Positions 18,717-27,562 of a stretch of 64,000 nt of DNA are shown here, piece after piece. Positions within the stretch are counted from its first letter, which is position 1, and every line of letters starts with the position of its first letter. The notes beneath the pieces were generated by a model, which worked only from the letters and a program-made list of their open reading frames with translations, was not told the origin of the DNA and searched no databases. The stretch spans positions 44,929 through 108,928 of the forward strand of contig NZ_CAKZOT010000089.1 in the NCBI RefSeq assembly GCF_937138205.1, given 5' to 3'. The position numbers were made by a program, and so were the translations under genes. The DNA comes from an uncultured Rhodospira sp. (lineage in GTDB: Bacteria > Pseudomonadota > Alphaproteobacteria > Rhodospirillales > Rhodospirillaceae).

Positions 18717-19138
18717 GCGTGGTGTGTCCAGGGGTCGATCAGCTCAACGCCGCAGTTCACGAAGTCGCGAGTGTTGCGGGTGGCAAGGCTGGCGTTGCGC
18801 GAGAGGGCAATCGCGGCGATTTGGGCATCGGGCTGCGATACGGAGTGTCCCGACCGGCGGCGTCCGACCGCCAAGTCGGCGAATGCTACCGCAGCCTCGG
18901 AATCAAAGGGAAAGATGCGTCCGGGGAAATACACCCGGAAAACTGTCCATGCGGCGTCGGCCAACGCGAGGCGCCTTTTCCCCTGAGGCAACAGGGCGAT
19001 GCCGTATAGGATTTCCGCCTGGGTCACGCTGGAAATGGACAGCGATGTAGCCGGGACGGAATCGAGCCATGCAAGAACGGTCGGCTCTGGTTCGGGTTTC
19101 ATGACCTCTGAAACGACATTTGTATCGAGCAGGATCAT
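18713..19138 (-). CDS. PIN-domain toxin (VapC/FitB type)
   Basis: MILLDTNVVSEVMKPEPEPTVLAWLDSVPATSLSISSVTQAEILYGIALLPQGKRR...PDAQIAAIALSRNASLATRNTRDF. Confidence 0.93.
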   Translation of the reverse strand: MILLDTNVVSEVMKPEPEPTVLAWLDSVPATSLSISSVTQAEILYGIALLPQGKRRLALADAAWTVFRVYFPGRIFPFDSEAAVAFADLAVGRRRSGHSVSQPDAQIAAIALSRNASLATRNTRDFVNCGVELIDPWTHHA

Positions 19139-19383
19139 GATTCGAAACGCGGCGGTTCGCGCATGGGGTCGCGGGGGATGTCGGGCAGTTCGAAGCCGCC
19201 CAGAGGCTTGAACAGCGCATGAATCGCGGTTCCGAGGGCCTGAGGCTCGGCGTCGTGCGCGGCCAACACAGCGTGGAGGATCGCCCGCGCCTCGTCTTCC
19301 TCTGATCGGCCATTGACGGCGGCCCGGTCCTTCAGGCGCGCTTGGATAGACTCGTCAAGGTCGTGAATGGTGAGGCTCGTCAT
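19135..19383 (-). CDS. FitA/VapB-type ribbon-helix-helix antitoxin
   Basis: MTSLTIHDLDESIQARLKDRAAVNGRSEEDEARAILHAVL; 4-bp overlap with the PIN toxin start. Confidence 0.9.
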   Translation of the reverse strand: MTSLTIHDLDESIQARLKDRAAVNGRSEEDEARAILHAVLAAHDAEPQALGTAIHALFKPLGGFELPDIPRDPMREPPRFES

Positions 19384-19495
19384 GAGTCTGGCTCCGTCCC
19401 TTCGTGCCTGACGGCATGAACGGTCTCGCCGACACGACGACGAGACCCGCTCAAGCATACCACACCGGCGTTTTTCGCGCGGTCAGTTCGGACCA

Positions 19496-19801
19496 TCACC
19501 GGTCCCGGTCCAGCCCAGCCGCGTGTCGCAGCGTGTCGTTGATCCGCGTCTGCCAGCCGGGGCCGCCGGCCTTGAAGTGGGCGACGACGTCGGCGTCCAG
19601 GCGAATGGTGGTGGAGACCTTGGGGGACTCTGCGTCTGGAGACTCGCTCTTGGCCTTGGCCTGGACGCGTGAAACGACCTCTTCGACCGTCTCGCCACCC
19701 TCGAACCACACGCCGCGGGCGAAGTCTTCGTCCGTCAGTTCGGGTGCGTCATCGGGATCGACCCAGGGCTCTTTGTCGTCTCCGGTCTGTGTCATGGTCA
19801 T
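19496..19801 (-). CDS. BrnA-family antitoxin, orphan second copy
   Basis: Near-identical to 18123-18416 (shared PKVSTTIRLDADVVAHFKAGGPGWQTRINDTLRHAAGLDR); no brnT next to it. Confidence 0.87.
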   Translation of the reverse strand: MTMTQTGDDKEPWVDPDDAPELTDEDFARGVWFEGGETVEEVVSRVQAKAKSESPDAESPKVSTTIRLDADVVAHFKAGGPGWQTRINDTLRHAAGLDRDR

Positions 19802-19804
19802 GCC

Positions 19805-20662
19805 TCACTCCGCCGCCGAGTCGGTCTGGAACGAGTCCAGGACCGACGGATCCCACCAGCCGCCGAGCTGCTCGCGCAGGCGCACCACCTCGCCCACGAC
19901 GACGATGGCCGGCGCCTCGACGCCGTGGGCGTCGCGGTCGGCCACCGCCCGGCCCAGGGTCGAGGTCACCACTCGGTGCCGCGCCGTGGTCGCCGCGCAG
20001 ATGAAGGCCAGCGGCTCGTCCGGCGACCGACCGCCGGCCAGCAGGCGGTCGACGATGGCCGCCAGATGCTTGACCGCCATGTAGATCACCAGGACCGAGG
20101 CACTGCGGGCCAGCGCCGTCCAGTCCACGTTATCGGGCACCTCGCCGCTGGCGGCATGGCCGGTGACGAAGGCGATGGCCGCGTTGGTCTCCCGCGCCGT
20201 GGCCGGAATGCCGGCGTAGGCCAGCCCGCCAATGCCGGCGGTGATGCCCGGCACGACGCGAAACGGCACGCCGGCGGCCACCAGGGCGCGGGCCTCCTCG
20301 GCGCCGCGCCCGAAAATGAACGGGTCGCCCCCCTTCAGCCGCAGCACCCGCTTGCCCGCCTTAGCCAGATCGATCAGCCGCCGGGTGATGTCGGGCTGGC
20401 TGGCCGAGGGCTTGCCGCCGCGCTTGCCGGCGAACACGATCTCGGCGCCGGGGCGGGCCAGGCGCAGCACGGCCTCGTCCACCAGGGCGTCATGCACCAC
20501 GACGTCCGCCTGTTCCAGGGCATGGGCGGCGTGCAGGGTCAGCAGGCCGGGGTCGCCGGGGCCGGCGCCCACCAGCCACACCTCGCCGGGCGGGAACGGC
20601 GGCAGCGAGAGCGGCGCGAAAGGGCCGCCCCGTTTGCGGTCGAAGAGAGACTGCGTCGTCAT
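19805..20662 (-). CDS. cobA: Uroporphyrinogen-III C-methyltransferase
   Basis: GEVWLVGAGPGDPGLLTLHAAHALEQADVVVHDALVDEAVL...RLKGGDPFIFGRGAEEARAL...VVPGITAGIGGLAYAGIP. Confidence 0.95.
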   Translation of the reverse strand: MTTQSLFDRKRGGPFAPLSLPPFPPGEVWLVGAGPGDPGLLTLHAAHALEQADVVVHDALVDEAVLRLARPGAEIVFAGKRGGKPSASQPDITRRLIDLAKAGKRVLRLKGGDPFIFGRGAEEARALVAAGVPFRVVPGITAGIGGLAYAGIPATARETNAAIAFVTGHAASGEVPDNVDWTALARSASVLVIYMAVKHLAAIVDRLLAGGRSPDEPLAFICAATTARHRVVTSTLGRAVADRDAHGVEAPAIVVVGEVVRLREQLGGWWDPSVLDSFQTDSAAE

Positions 20663-20782
20663 GGGTCCGCTTCTACCTCTGAACGGGGTCGGGCGCCAGG
20701 GGCACCGCGCGCGGCCTAGGCGAAGACTGAGACGCGATGCTAGGGTGGTTTTCCCTACCGTTGAACAGCGAGATGCCCGACC

Positions 20783-22225
20783 ATGATCGCCGCCGCCCCG
20801 GACCCGTCCCACCTGATCCATCCCGTCATTCTCTCCGGCGGGTCCGGCAGCCGGCTGTGGCCCATGTCGCGGGCGCTCTACCCGAAGCAGTTCCTGCCCC
20901 TGGCCGGGGCCGACACCATGGTCCAGGCGACCGCCCGGCGGGTCGTCGGCCCGGGGTTCGCGCCGCCCCTGGCCATCTGCAACGAGGAGCACCGGTTTCT
21001 GCTGGCCGAACAGTTGCGGGCGGTCGGCATCGCGCCCGGCGGCATCCTGCTGGAGCCGGAGGGCCGCAACACCGCGCCGGCGGCCACGGTGGCGGCGCTG
21101 GCAGTGGCCGAGCGCGATCCGGACGGGGTGGTGCTGCTGATGCCCTCGGACCATGTCATCGCCGACGTCGACGCGTTCCACGCCGCCATCACGGCGGCGG
21201 CGGCGGCGGCGCGGCATGGGCATCTGGTGACGTTCGGCATCACGCCCGAGCGGCCGGAGACCGGGTACGGCTACATCCGGGTGGGCGCGCCCCTGGACGG
21301 GCTCGTTGGCACCCGCCGCGTTGACCGCTTCGTCGAGAAGCCGGACCGGGCCACCGCCGAGACCTATCTGGCCGACGGTGGCTATCTCTGGAATGGCGGT
21401 CTGTTCGCCTTCACCGCCCGGGCCTTCCTGGGCGAGATGGAGCGCCTGCACCCGGAGACGGTGGACGGCGCCCGCGCCGCCCTGTCTGAGGCCCGCGAAG
21501 ACCTGGATTTCCGACGACTGAACGCGGAACCCTTCGCCCGCACCCTCGCGCAGTCCATCGACGTGGCGGTCATGGAGCGGACCGACCTGGCCGCCGTCGT
21601 GCCCGTGTCCATGGGTTGGAACGACGTCGGTGCCTGGAACGCGTTGTGGGACATCGCCGAGCACGACGAGGCCGGCAACGTGCTGCAGGGCGACGTGTTG
21701 GTCAGCGAGACCCGCGACTGCTATGTGCGCTCGGAAGGCCCCCTGGTCGCGACGGTCGGGTTGACCGACGCGGTCGTGGTGGCCACCGACGACGCCGTGC
21801 TGGTGGCGCCGCGCGAGCGGGCGGAGGCCGTGCGCGACATCGTCTCGCGCCTGAAAGCCGAGCAGCGTCCGGAAGGCCACCTGCACACCACGGTTTACCG
21901 GCCGTGGGGCAGTTTCCGGGGCATCGACCGGGGCGAGCGCTTTCAGGTCAAGCAGATCATGGTGCGCCCGGGCGCGCGCCTGAGCCTGCAAATGCACCAC
22001 CACCGCGCCGAGCACTGGGTTGTCGTCGAGGGCACCGCGCGCGTCACGCGGGACGGCGAAAGCGTCCTGCTGCACGAAAACGAATCGACGTACATTCCCC
22101 TGGGCGTCACCCATCGGCTGGAGAATCCTGGCAAGCTGCCGCTCAGGATCATCGAGGTGCAGTCCGGCCCCTACCTGGGCGAGGACGACATCGTCCGCTT
22201 CGAGGACACCTACGGCCGGACCTGA
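20783..22225 (+). CDS. manC: Mannose-1-phosphate guanylyltransferase / mannose-6-phosphate isomerase
   Basis: HPVILSGGSGSRLWPMSRALYPKQFLPLAG...FVEKPDRATAETYL...RPWGSFRGIDRGERFQVKQIMVRPGARLSLQMHHHRAEHWVVVEGTA. Confidence 0.95.
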   Translation: MIAAAPDPSHLIHPVILSGGSGSRLWPMSRALYPKQFLPLAGADTMVQATARRVVGPGFAPPLAICNEEHRFLLAEQLRAVGIAPGGILLEPEGRNTAPAATVAALAVAERDPDGVVLLMPSDHVIADVDAFHAAITAAAAAARHGHLVTFGITPERPETGYGYIRVGAPLDGLVGTRRVDRFVEKPDRATAETYLADGGYLWNGGLFAFTARAFLGEMERLHPETVDGARAALSEAREDLDFRRLNAEPFARTLAQSIDVAVMERTDLAAVVPVSMGWNDVGAWNALWDIAEHDEAGNVLQGDVLVSETRDCYVRSEGPLVATVGLTDAVVVATDDAVLVAPRERAEAVRDIVSRLKAEQRPEGHLHTTVYRPWGSFRGIDRGERFQVKQIMVRPGARLSLQMHHHRAEHWVVVEGTARVTRDGESVLLHENESTYIPLGVTHRLENPGKLPLRIIEVQSGPYLGEDDIVRFEDTYGRT

Positions 22226-22287
22226 GGACACGGGCCGGCCCGGTCCGGCGCCTTGGTCCCGCCACGTCGCATGAGAGGGACAAGCCG

Positions 22288-23142
22288 GTGCGGCTGTTGG
22301 CCGTTAGCGATCTGCACCTGGGACACGCCGACAACCGGGCGATCCTGACGGACCTGGACGACCATCGGAACGACTGGCTCATCCTGGCCGGCGACGTCGG
22401 CGAGTCGCTGACGCACATGGCACTGGCGTTCGAAGCCCTGCGGCCCCGCTTCGCCCGGCTGATCTGGGTGCCCGGCAACCATGAGCTCTGGACCACAGAC
22501 GAAAACGGCGAGCGCTTGGGCGGTGCCGAGAAGTACGCCGCGTTGATCGACCTGGCACGGATGTACGACGTCCTGACGCCGGAAGACGCCTATCCGACAT
22601 GGTCGGATGGGCCGGAGAGGACGCCCGTGGTGCTCTGCCCCTTGTTCGTGCTGTACGACTACAGCTTCCGGCCGCCGGACGTCCCGCTGGAGGGCCTGCG
22701 CAAATGGGCGGCGGAGGGCCACGCGCTGTGCGCGGACGAGTTGCGTTTGTCCCCGGCGCCCCACGCAAACCGAGCCGCGTGGTGCCGCCAGCGGGTGGTG
22801 ATCTCGCGGGCGCGGCTCAATGCTTTGCCCCCCGGCACGCGCACGGTGCTGATCAACCACTTCCCACTGCGGAAAGACCTGTTGTTCATCAGAAAGGTGC
22901 CGCGCCTCGCCCCGTGGTGCGGCACGGTGGCCACCGACGACTGGCACCGCCGCTACAACGCGATGGTCGTGGTCTCGGGCCACCAGCACGTGCCGCGCAC
23001 GGACTGGCGCGACGGCACCCGGTTCGAGGAGGTCTCGCTGGGCTATCCGCGCGAATGGCACGGCCGGTTCGACCGTCCGCGATTGCGCGACGTGATGCGC
23101 GAGATCCTTCCCGGACCGGGTGGGGGGCCGGTGGTCAGTTGA
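22288..23142 (+). CDS. Metallophosphoesterase
   Basis: VRLLAVSDLHLGHADNRAIL...ILAGDVGES...WVPGNHELW...VVSGHQHVPR: calcineurin-like motifs; probable GTG start. Confidence 0.9.
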   Translation: MRLLAVSDLHLGHADNRAILTDLDDHRNDWLILAGDVGESLTHMALAFEALRPRFARLIWVPGNHELWTTDENGERLGGAEKYAALIDLARMYDVLTPEDAYPTWSDGPERTPVVLCPLFVLYDYSFRPPDVPLEGLRKWAAEGHALCADELRLSPAPHANRAAWCRQRVVISRARLNALPPGTRTVLINHFPLRKDLLFIRKVPRLAPWCGTVATDDWHRRYNAMVVVSGHQHVPRTDWRDGTRFEEVSLGYPREWHGRFDRPRLRDVMREILPGPGGGPVVS

Positions 23143-23377
23143 AGGCGTTGAAGGCCACAAGGGTAAAGGTGTCCTTGACCCCCTTGATGGTCTGTACCTG
23201 CTCGGTGACGAAGCGGCCGATGTCGTGGTCCTTCGGCAGGTAGAACTTGGCCAGCAGGTCGTACTGGCCGGAGACGCTGTCCACCTCCGAGACCTCCTCC
23301 AGATCGTCCACGAGGGCGGCGGCCACGTCGTAGGCGTGGCCCAGGTCGCATTTCAGGAACACGAAGATTTTCTGCAT
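23135..23377 (-). CDS. Stand-alone Lrp/AsnC ligand-binding (RAM) domain protein
   Basis: MQKIFVFLKCDLGHAYDVAAALVDDLEEVSEVDSVSGQYDLLAKFYLPKDHDIGRFVTEQVQTIKGVKDTFTLVAFNAF; no HTH. Confidence 0.85.
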   Translation of the reverse strand: MQKIFVFLKCDLGHAYDVAAALVDDLEEVSEVDSVSGQYDLLAKFYLPKDHDIGRFVTEQVQTIKGVKDTFTLVAFNAFN

Positions 23378-23411
23378 CGGGGGTGCCTCTTGGCGTTCGG
23401 GGGAGAAACCG

Positions 23412-24503
23412 TCAATCACCGGCTCCGCCGCACTGGCCACGGTGGCGCAAGGCATGATCGGCCAGCACGCAGGCGACCATGGCCTCGGCCACCGGCACGG
23501 CGCGGATTCCTACGCACGGGTCATGGCGGCCCTTGGTGATGATCTCGGTGGCCTGTCCTTCACTGTCCACGGTGCGGCGCGGCACCAGGATCGAACTCGT
23601 CGGCTTGACGGCGAAGCGGGCGACGATCGGCTGGCCGGTCGAGATGCCGCCCAGAATGCCGCCGGCGTTGTTGCTCAAAAAGCGGGGATGTCCGTCCGGT
23701 CCCGGTTCCATCTCGTCGGCGTTCTCGGACCCGATCAACCCGGCCGCGCCGAAGCCGGCACCGATCTCCACCCCCTTGACGGCGTTGATGCCCATCAGCG
23801 CGGCGGCGAGATCCTGGTCCAGCTTGCCGTAGACCGGCGCGCCCCAGCCGGGCGGTACGCCCAGGGCCTCGACGTGGACGATGGCGCCGATGGAATTGCC
23901 GGCCTTGCGCACGGTGTCGAGCCGGCTGGCCCAGCGCTCGGCGGTGGCGGCGTCGGGGCAGAACAGCGGGTTACGGTCCACCTCGTCCCAGTCCCAGGCC
24001 TCGGTCGGCACCTCCAGGCGGTCGGTGCCGAGCTGGATCAATGCAGCGCGCACGATGACATCCGGCCCCAGGACCTTGCGGGCGATGGCGCCGGCGGCCA
24101 CCCGGCAGGCGGTCTCGCGCGCCGAGGACCGGCCGCCGCCGCGATAGTCCCGGATGCCGTACTTGGCCTGATAGGTATAGTCCGCGTGCCCCGGCCGGAA
24201 CTTGCCCGCGATGTCGCCATAGTCCTTGCTGCGCTGATCGGTGTTCTCGATCAGCACGGCGATCGGGGTGCCCGTCGTCTGGCCCTCGAACACCCCGGAC
24301 AGCAGGCGCGCCGTGTCGGTCTCCTGTCGCTGCGTCGTGTGGCGCGACTGGCCGGGGCGGCGGCGGTCGAGATCGCGTTGCAGGTCGGTCTCGCTCAGGG
24401 GCAGGCGCGGCGGTGTGCCGTCGACGACGCAGCCGATGGCCGGCCCGTGGCTCTCGCCGAACGTGGTGATCCGGAACAGGTGGCCGAAGCTGTTGTGGGA
24501 CAT
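23412..24503 (-). CDS. aroC: Chorismate synthase
   Basis: [38 protein letters not shown]...[22 protein letters not shown]. Confidence 0.97.
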   Translation of the reverse strand: MSHNSFGHLFRITTFGESHGPAIGCVVDGTPPRLPLSETDLQRDLDRRRPGQSRHTTQRQETDTARLLSGVFEGQTTGTPIAVLIENTDQRSKDYGDIAGKFRPGHADYTYQAKYGIRDYRGGGRSSARETACRVAAGAIARKVLGPDVIVRAALIQLGTDRLEVPTEAWDWDEVDRNPLFCPDAATAERWASRLDTVRKAGNSIGAIVHVEALGVPPGWGAPVYGKLDQDLAAALMGINAVKGVEIGAGFGAAGLIGSENADEMEPGPDGHPRFLSNNAGGILGGISTGQPIVARFAVKPTSSILVPRRTVDSEGQATEIITKGRHDPCVGIRAVPVAEAMVACVLADHALRHRGQCGGAGD

Positions 24504-24509
24504 TGTGGG

Positions 24510-25358
24510 TCAGTCCGCCGCCGCCTTCGGTTTGAAGCCGCCCAGCAACTCGATGATCTGCGGTGCCGAATCGGGGGCCACCATGCCGACGGTGTGGTAG
24601 CCGCTGTCCACGTGGTGAACCTCGCCGGTCACGCCCGACCCCAGGTCGGAAAGCAGATAGACGGCGGCGTTGCCCACCTCGTCGGTGGTGACGTTGCGGC
24701 GCAGCGGGGCGTTGTACTCGTTCCACTTCAGGATGAAGCGGAAGTCGCCGATGCCCGAGGCCGCCAGGGTGCGAATCGGTCCGGCCGAGACGGCGTTGAC
24801 GCGGATGCCCTCCGGCCCCAGGTCGTTGGCCAGATAGCGCACGCTGGCCTCCAGGGCCGCCTTGGCCACGCCCATGACGTTGTAGTGCGGCATGACCTGC
24901 TCGGCCCCGTAATAGGTCAGCGTCAGCAGGCTGCCCCCCTCCGCCATCAGCGGCCGCGCGCGCCGGCAAACATCCGTGAACGAGTAGCAGGAGACATGCA
25001 TCGTCTGGGCGAAGTTCTCGGCCGACGTATTGACGTATCGGCCCTTGAGCTCGTCCTTGTCGGAATAGGCGATGGCATGGACGACAAAGTCCAGGCGGCC
25101 CCATTCGTCCCGCAGCCGGTCGAACGCGGCGTCCATGCTGGCCGCGTCGGTCACGTCGCAATCCACCAGCATCGTGACGCCCAGGCTGTCCGCCAGCGGC
25201 TTGACCCGTTTAAGCAGGGGGGCGCCCTGGTAGGTGAACGCCAGGTCGGCGCCATGCCCGGCACAGGCCTTGGCAATGCCCCAGGCGATTGACTTATCGT
25301 TGGCGATACCCATGACAAGGCCGCGTTTGCCGGCCAGGATGGGAGGGGAAGCCGTCAT
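24510..25358 (-). CDS. fabI: Enoyl-[acyl-carrier-protein] reductase FabI
   Basis: LAGKRGLVMGIANDKSIAWGIAKACAGHGADLAFTYQG...LTYYGAEQVMPHYNVMGVAKAALEASVRYLANDLGPEGIRVNAVSAGPIRTLAASGI. Confidence 0.96.
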   Translation of the reverse strand: MTASPPILAGKRGLVMGIANDKSIAWGIAKACAGHGADLAFTYQGAPLLKRVKPLADSLGVTMLVDCDVTDAASMDAAFDRLRDEWGRLDFVVHAIAYSDKDELKGRYVNTSAENFAQTMHVSCYSFTDVCRRARPLMAEGGSLLTLTYYGAEQVMPHYNVMGVAKAALEASVRYLANDLGPEGIRVNAVSAGPIRTLAASGIGDFRFILKWNEYNAPLRRNVTTDEVGNAAVYLLSDLGSGVTGEVHHVDSGYHTVGMVAPDSAPQIIELLGGFKPKAAAD

Positions 25359-25551
25359 GCTCGTCCTCTCGGTCTGCTGCGCGTGCTGCTGGCGGATCGG
25401 CGGGGCGCGGTGTTCGCTCGACAACGCTGGGCGATGGTCGTCCCGAGGGAACGTCCGCACGGAAAATGCCGCCTCTCCGGGGGCGCACACAGTAGAACAA
25501 AACCCAGGCGGAGGAAATCGCTTCGTGGGAGGGTGACAGGGAGGGTTTGGA

Positions 25552-26913
25552 ATGAACGCCGGTGCCGCCGAGGAACCGCACCAGGAGTCGATGCCGGACG
25601 AGGCGGAGGACGACGACCTTCCGCCTACCCGTGCCGAAACGCCGTCACTCCGGCGGTCGCTGGTGCTGCTGGCCCGCATGGTGCGCGACCATGCGGCCGC
25701 GACCCAGGTGGCGCGCATGGCCTCGGCGCTCAGCTACACGTCCCTGCTGGCCCTGGTGCCGGTGCTGGCCATCGCCCTGGCCATGCTGACCGCGTTTCCG
25801 GTGTTCTCCGAGGTGCGGGACGGTCTCATGGAGTCCCTGTTCAACGTCCTCTTTCCCTACGCGGATGATCTCGTGCGCGAGAAGGTGGACGAGTTCGTGC
25901 AGGCCGCCGGCGGTCTGACGGCCCTGGGCGTGGTGGGTATCGCCATCACCGCCGTCATGCTGCTGGTGACCATCGAGACAGCCCTGAACGCCATCTTCGG
26001 CGTGCAGTCGCAGCGGGGGATGGCGCCGCGCCTGCTGGTGTACTGGGCGCTGGTGACGCTGGGGCCGCTGTTGCTGGGGGCCAGCGCGTCGCTGAGCGGG
26101 TTTCTGTTCACGCTGGGCGGCATGGCCGACGCCGGGCCGGCGGCGTTGCGGGGGATCGGCGGGCTGGTGGCGCGGGCGCTGCCGTGGGTGCTGACCGCCG
26201 TGGCGTTCACCTTGCTGTTCACGGTGGTGCCGAACCGGCCGGTGCGGCCGTGGGACGCGGCCGTGGGCGGCATCGTGGCGGCCATCCTGGTGGCCGTGCT
26301 GCGCTTCGGGTTTCTGGTCTACGCCACCAACGCCCAGGCCTATCAGACGCTGTACGGGGCGCTGGCGGTGATTCCGGTGTTCCTGGTCTGGATGTATCTG
26401 TCGTGGCTGGTGGTGCTGGCCGGCGCGGTCATCACCGCCGTCTTGCCGGTCTGGCGGATGCGCCGCGTCGAGGGTGATGATCCACGCCACCAGGATCTGA
26501 CGGCGGCGCTGCGTGTTCTGGCCAGCCTGCAGGCGGCGGCGGCCACCGTGCCCACGTCCGGGAGCCGGAACCGCAGCGGCGTCGGACGGCGGGGGCTGCT
26601 GCGCGACACAGGCGTGCCGGAAGAGCGCCTGCGCAGCATCCTCGCCGACCTGGGCGCGGCCGGCCTGGTGGCCCGGGCCGAGGGTGGCCGCTGGCTGCTG
26701 GCGCGCGACTTGGCGACGGTGACGCTGGACGACCTGCTGGGCCTGCTGGACTTGCGCCTGCCGGACACCGCCCTGCCGGCCGCGCCGCCGCCAGGACTGC
26801 CGTGGAGCGCCGCCCTGGGCCACCGGCTGCGCCGTGCGCGCGCGGCCGAACGCGACGCGCTGGCCGTGCCGCTGCGCACCCTGCTGGGCGGCGAGGACCG
26901 GGGGGACGGATGA
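25552..26913 (+). CDS. YihY/BrkB family inner membrane protein
   Basis: MASALSYTSLLALVPVLAIALAMLTAFPVF...YQTLYGALAVIPVFLVWMYLSWLVVLAGAVITAVLP. Confidence 0.93.
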   Translation: MNAGAAEEPHQESMPDEAEDDDLPPTRAETPSLRRSLVLLARMVRDHAAATQVARMASALSYTSLLALVPVLAIALAMLTAFPVFSEVRDGLMESLFNVLFPYADDLVREKVDEFVQAAGGLTALGVVGIAITAVMLLVTIETALNAIFGVQSQRGMAPRLLVYWALVTLGPLLLGASASLSGFLFTLGGMADAGPAALRGIGGLVARALPWVLTAVAFTLLFTVVPNRPVRPWDAAVGGIVAAILVAVLRFGFLVYATNAQAYQTLYGALAVIPVFLVWMYLSWLVVLAGAVITAVLPVWRMRRVEGDDPRHQDLTAALRVLASLQAAAATVPTSGSRNRSGVGRRGLLRDTGVPEERLRSILADLGAAGLVARAEGGRWLLARDLATVTLDDLLGLLDLRLPDTALPAAPPPGLPWSAALGHRLRRARAAERDALAVPLRTLLGGEDRGDG

Positions 26914-27077
26914 CGAGGGGGCGCCGCGCGGGTGTAGGGGTCCCGGCAACCGGGCCGCCGTTCTTCAGGTCTTCAGGTCCGCTTGCATCGGCGACGGCGG
27001 CCACCTACCCTCTAGGCACGGTGCGGCGAAGCGCCGTGCTTGATGGCAGGCCTTGGTGGCCGGGGAAGGGACACGCA

Positions 27078-27293
27078 ATGACCCAGCACCGACAGAACGC
27101 ACCAACACCGGACGATTTCCGGAGTCGGGTGGAGGCCGCGAAACAACGGCACCGGGCCGACGAGGCGATCGCCGATGCGCTTGTGATGAAGAAGGGCTCG
27201 GTTGCGTCTGACGACTTGGTGCAGCTCGTGAGAGACCGTATCAACCCGCTTATCATTGAGCGGGTGCAAGAGGACTTTTTTGCAAAAACCTGA
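27078..27293 (+). CDS. Small hypothetical protein (71 aa), possibly the 5' part of a frameshifted gene
   Basis: MTQHRQNAPTPDDFRSRVEAAKQRHRADEAIADALVMKKGSVASDDLVQLVRDRINPLIIERVQEDFFAKT; stop immediately after T6/A5 homopolymers. Confidence 0.5.
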   Translation: MTQHRQNAPTPDDFRSRVEAAKQRHRADEAIADALVMKKGSVASDDLVQLVRDRINPLIIERVQEDFFAKT

Positions 27294-27334
27294 AGGCGCT
27301 TCGGCAATGGCCGATCGGCAGCAAAGCATTAAGG

Positions 27335-27496
27335 GTGGAGGTCGACCCCAAAACAAAAACCATCAAGATCGGATTTGTGGCCAAAAAATTTAAATACAAA
27401 GAGGTTCTTATCTTAGTCATCGTGATCATGGGGTTTTTGACCGTTTTTCTGTCTGCGACAATATTCTACCTGCTTGTTTCCGGCGGATTTGTTTAA
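27335..27496 (+). CDS. Small single-TM hypothetical protein (GTG start if independent), possible 3' part of the preceding ORF
   Basis: VEVDPKTKTIKIGFVAKKFKYKEVLILVIVIMGFLTVFLSATIFYLLVSGGFV; the open frame extends upstream to about 27285 in the -1 frame relative to 27078-27293. Confidence 0.4.
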   Translation: MEVDPKTKTIKIGFVAKKFKYKEVLILVIVIMGFLTVFLSATIFYLLVSGGFV

Positions 27497-27562
27497 GCCG
27501 CATCGCCATCACAGCGGACATCGTTTCGAAGCCGCCCCCCGTCAGCCCAAGAGGATGGTCCC

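Noticed and set aside
20663-20782. Possible cobalamin riboswitch near cobA
   Set aside because: No B12-box-like sequence or recognisable architecture seen in this short gap.
19805-22231. 808-aa minus-strand ORF
   Set aside because: Only the 3' part (19805-20662) is cobA; the rest is antisense to manC and is a typical spurious high-GC open frame.
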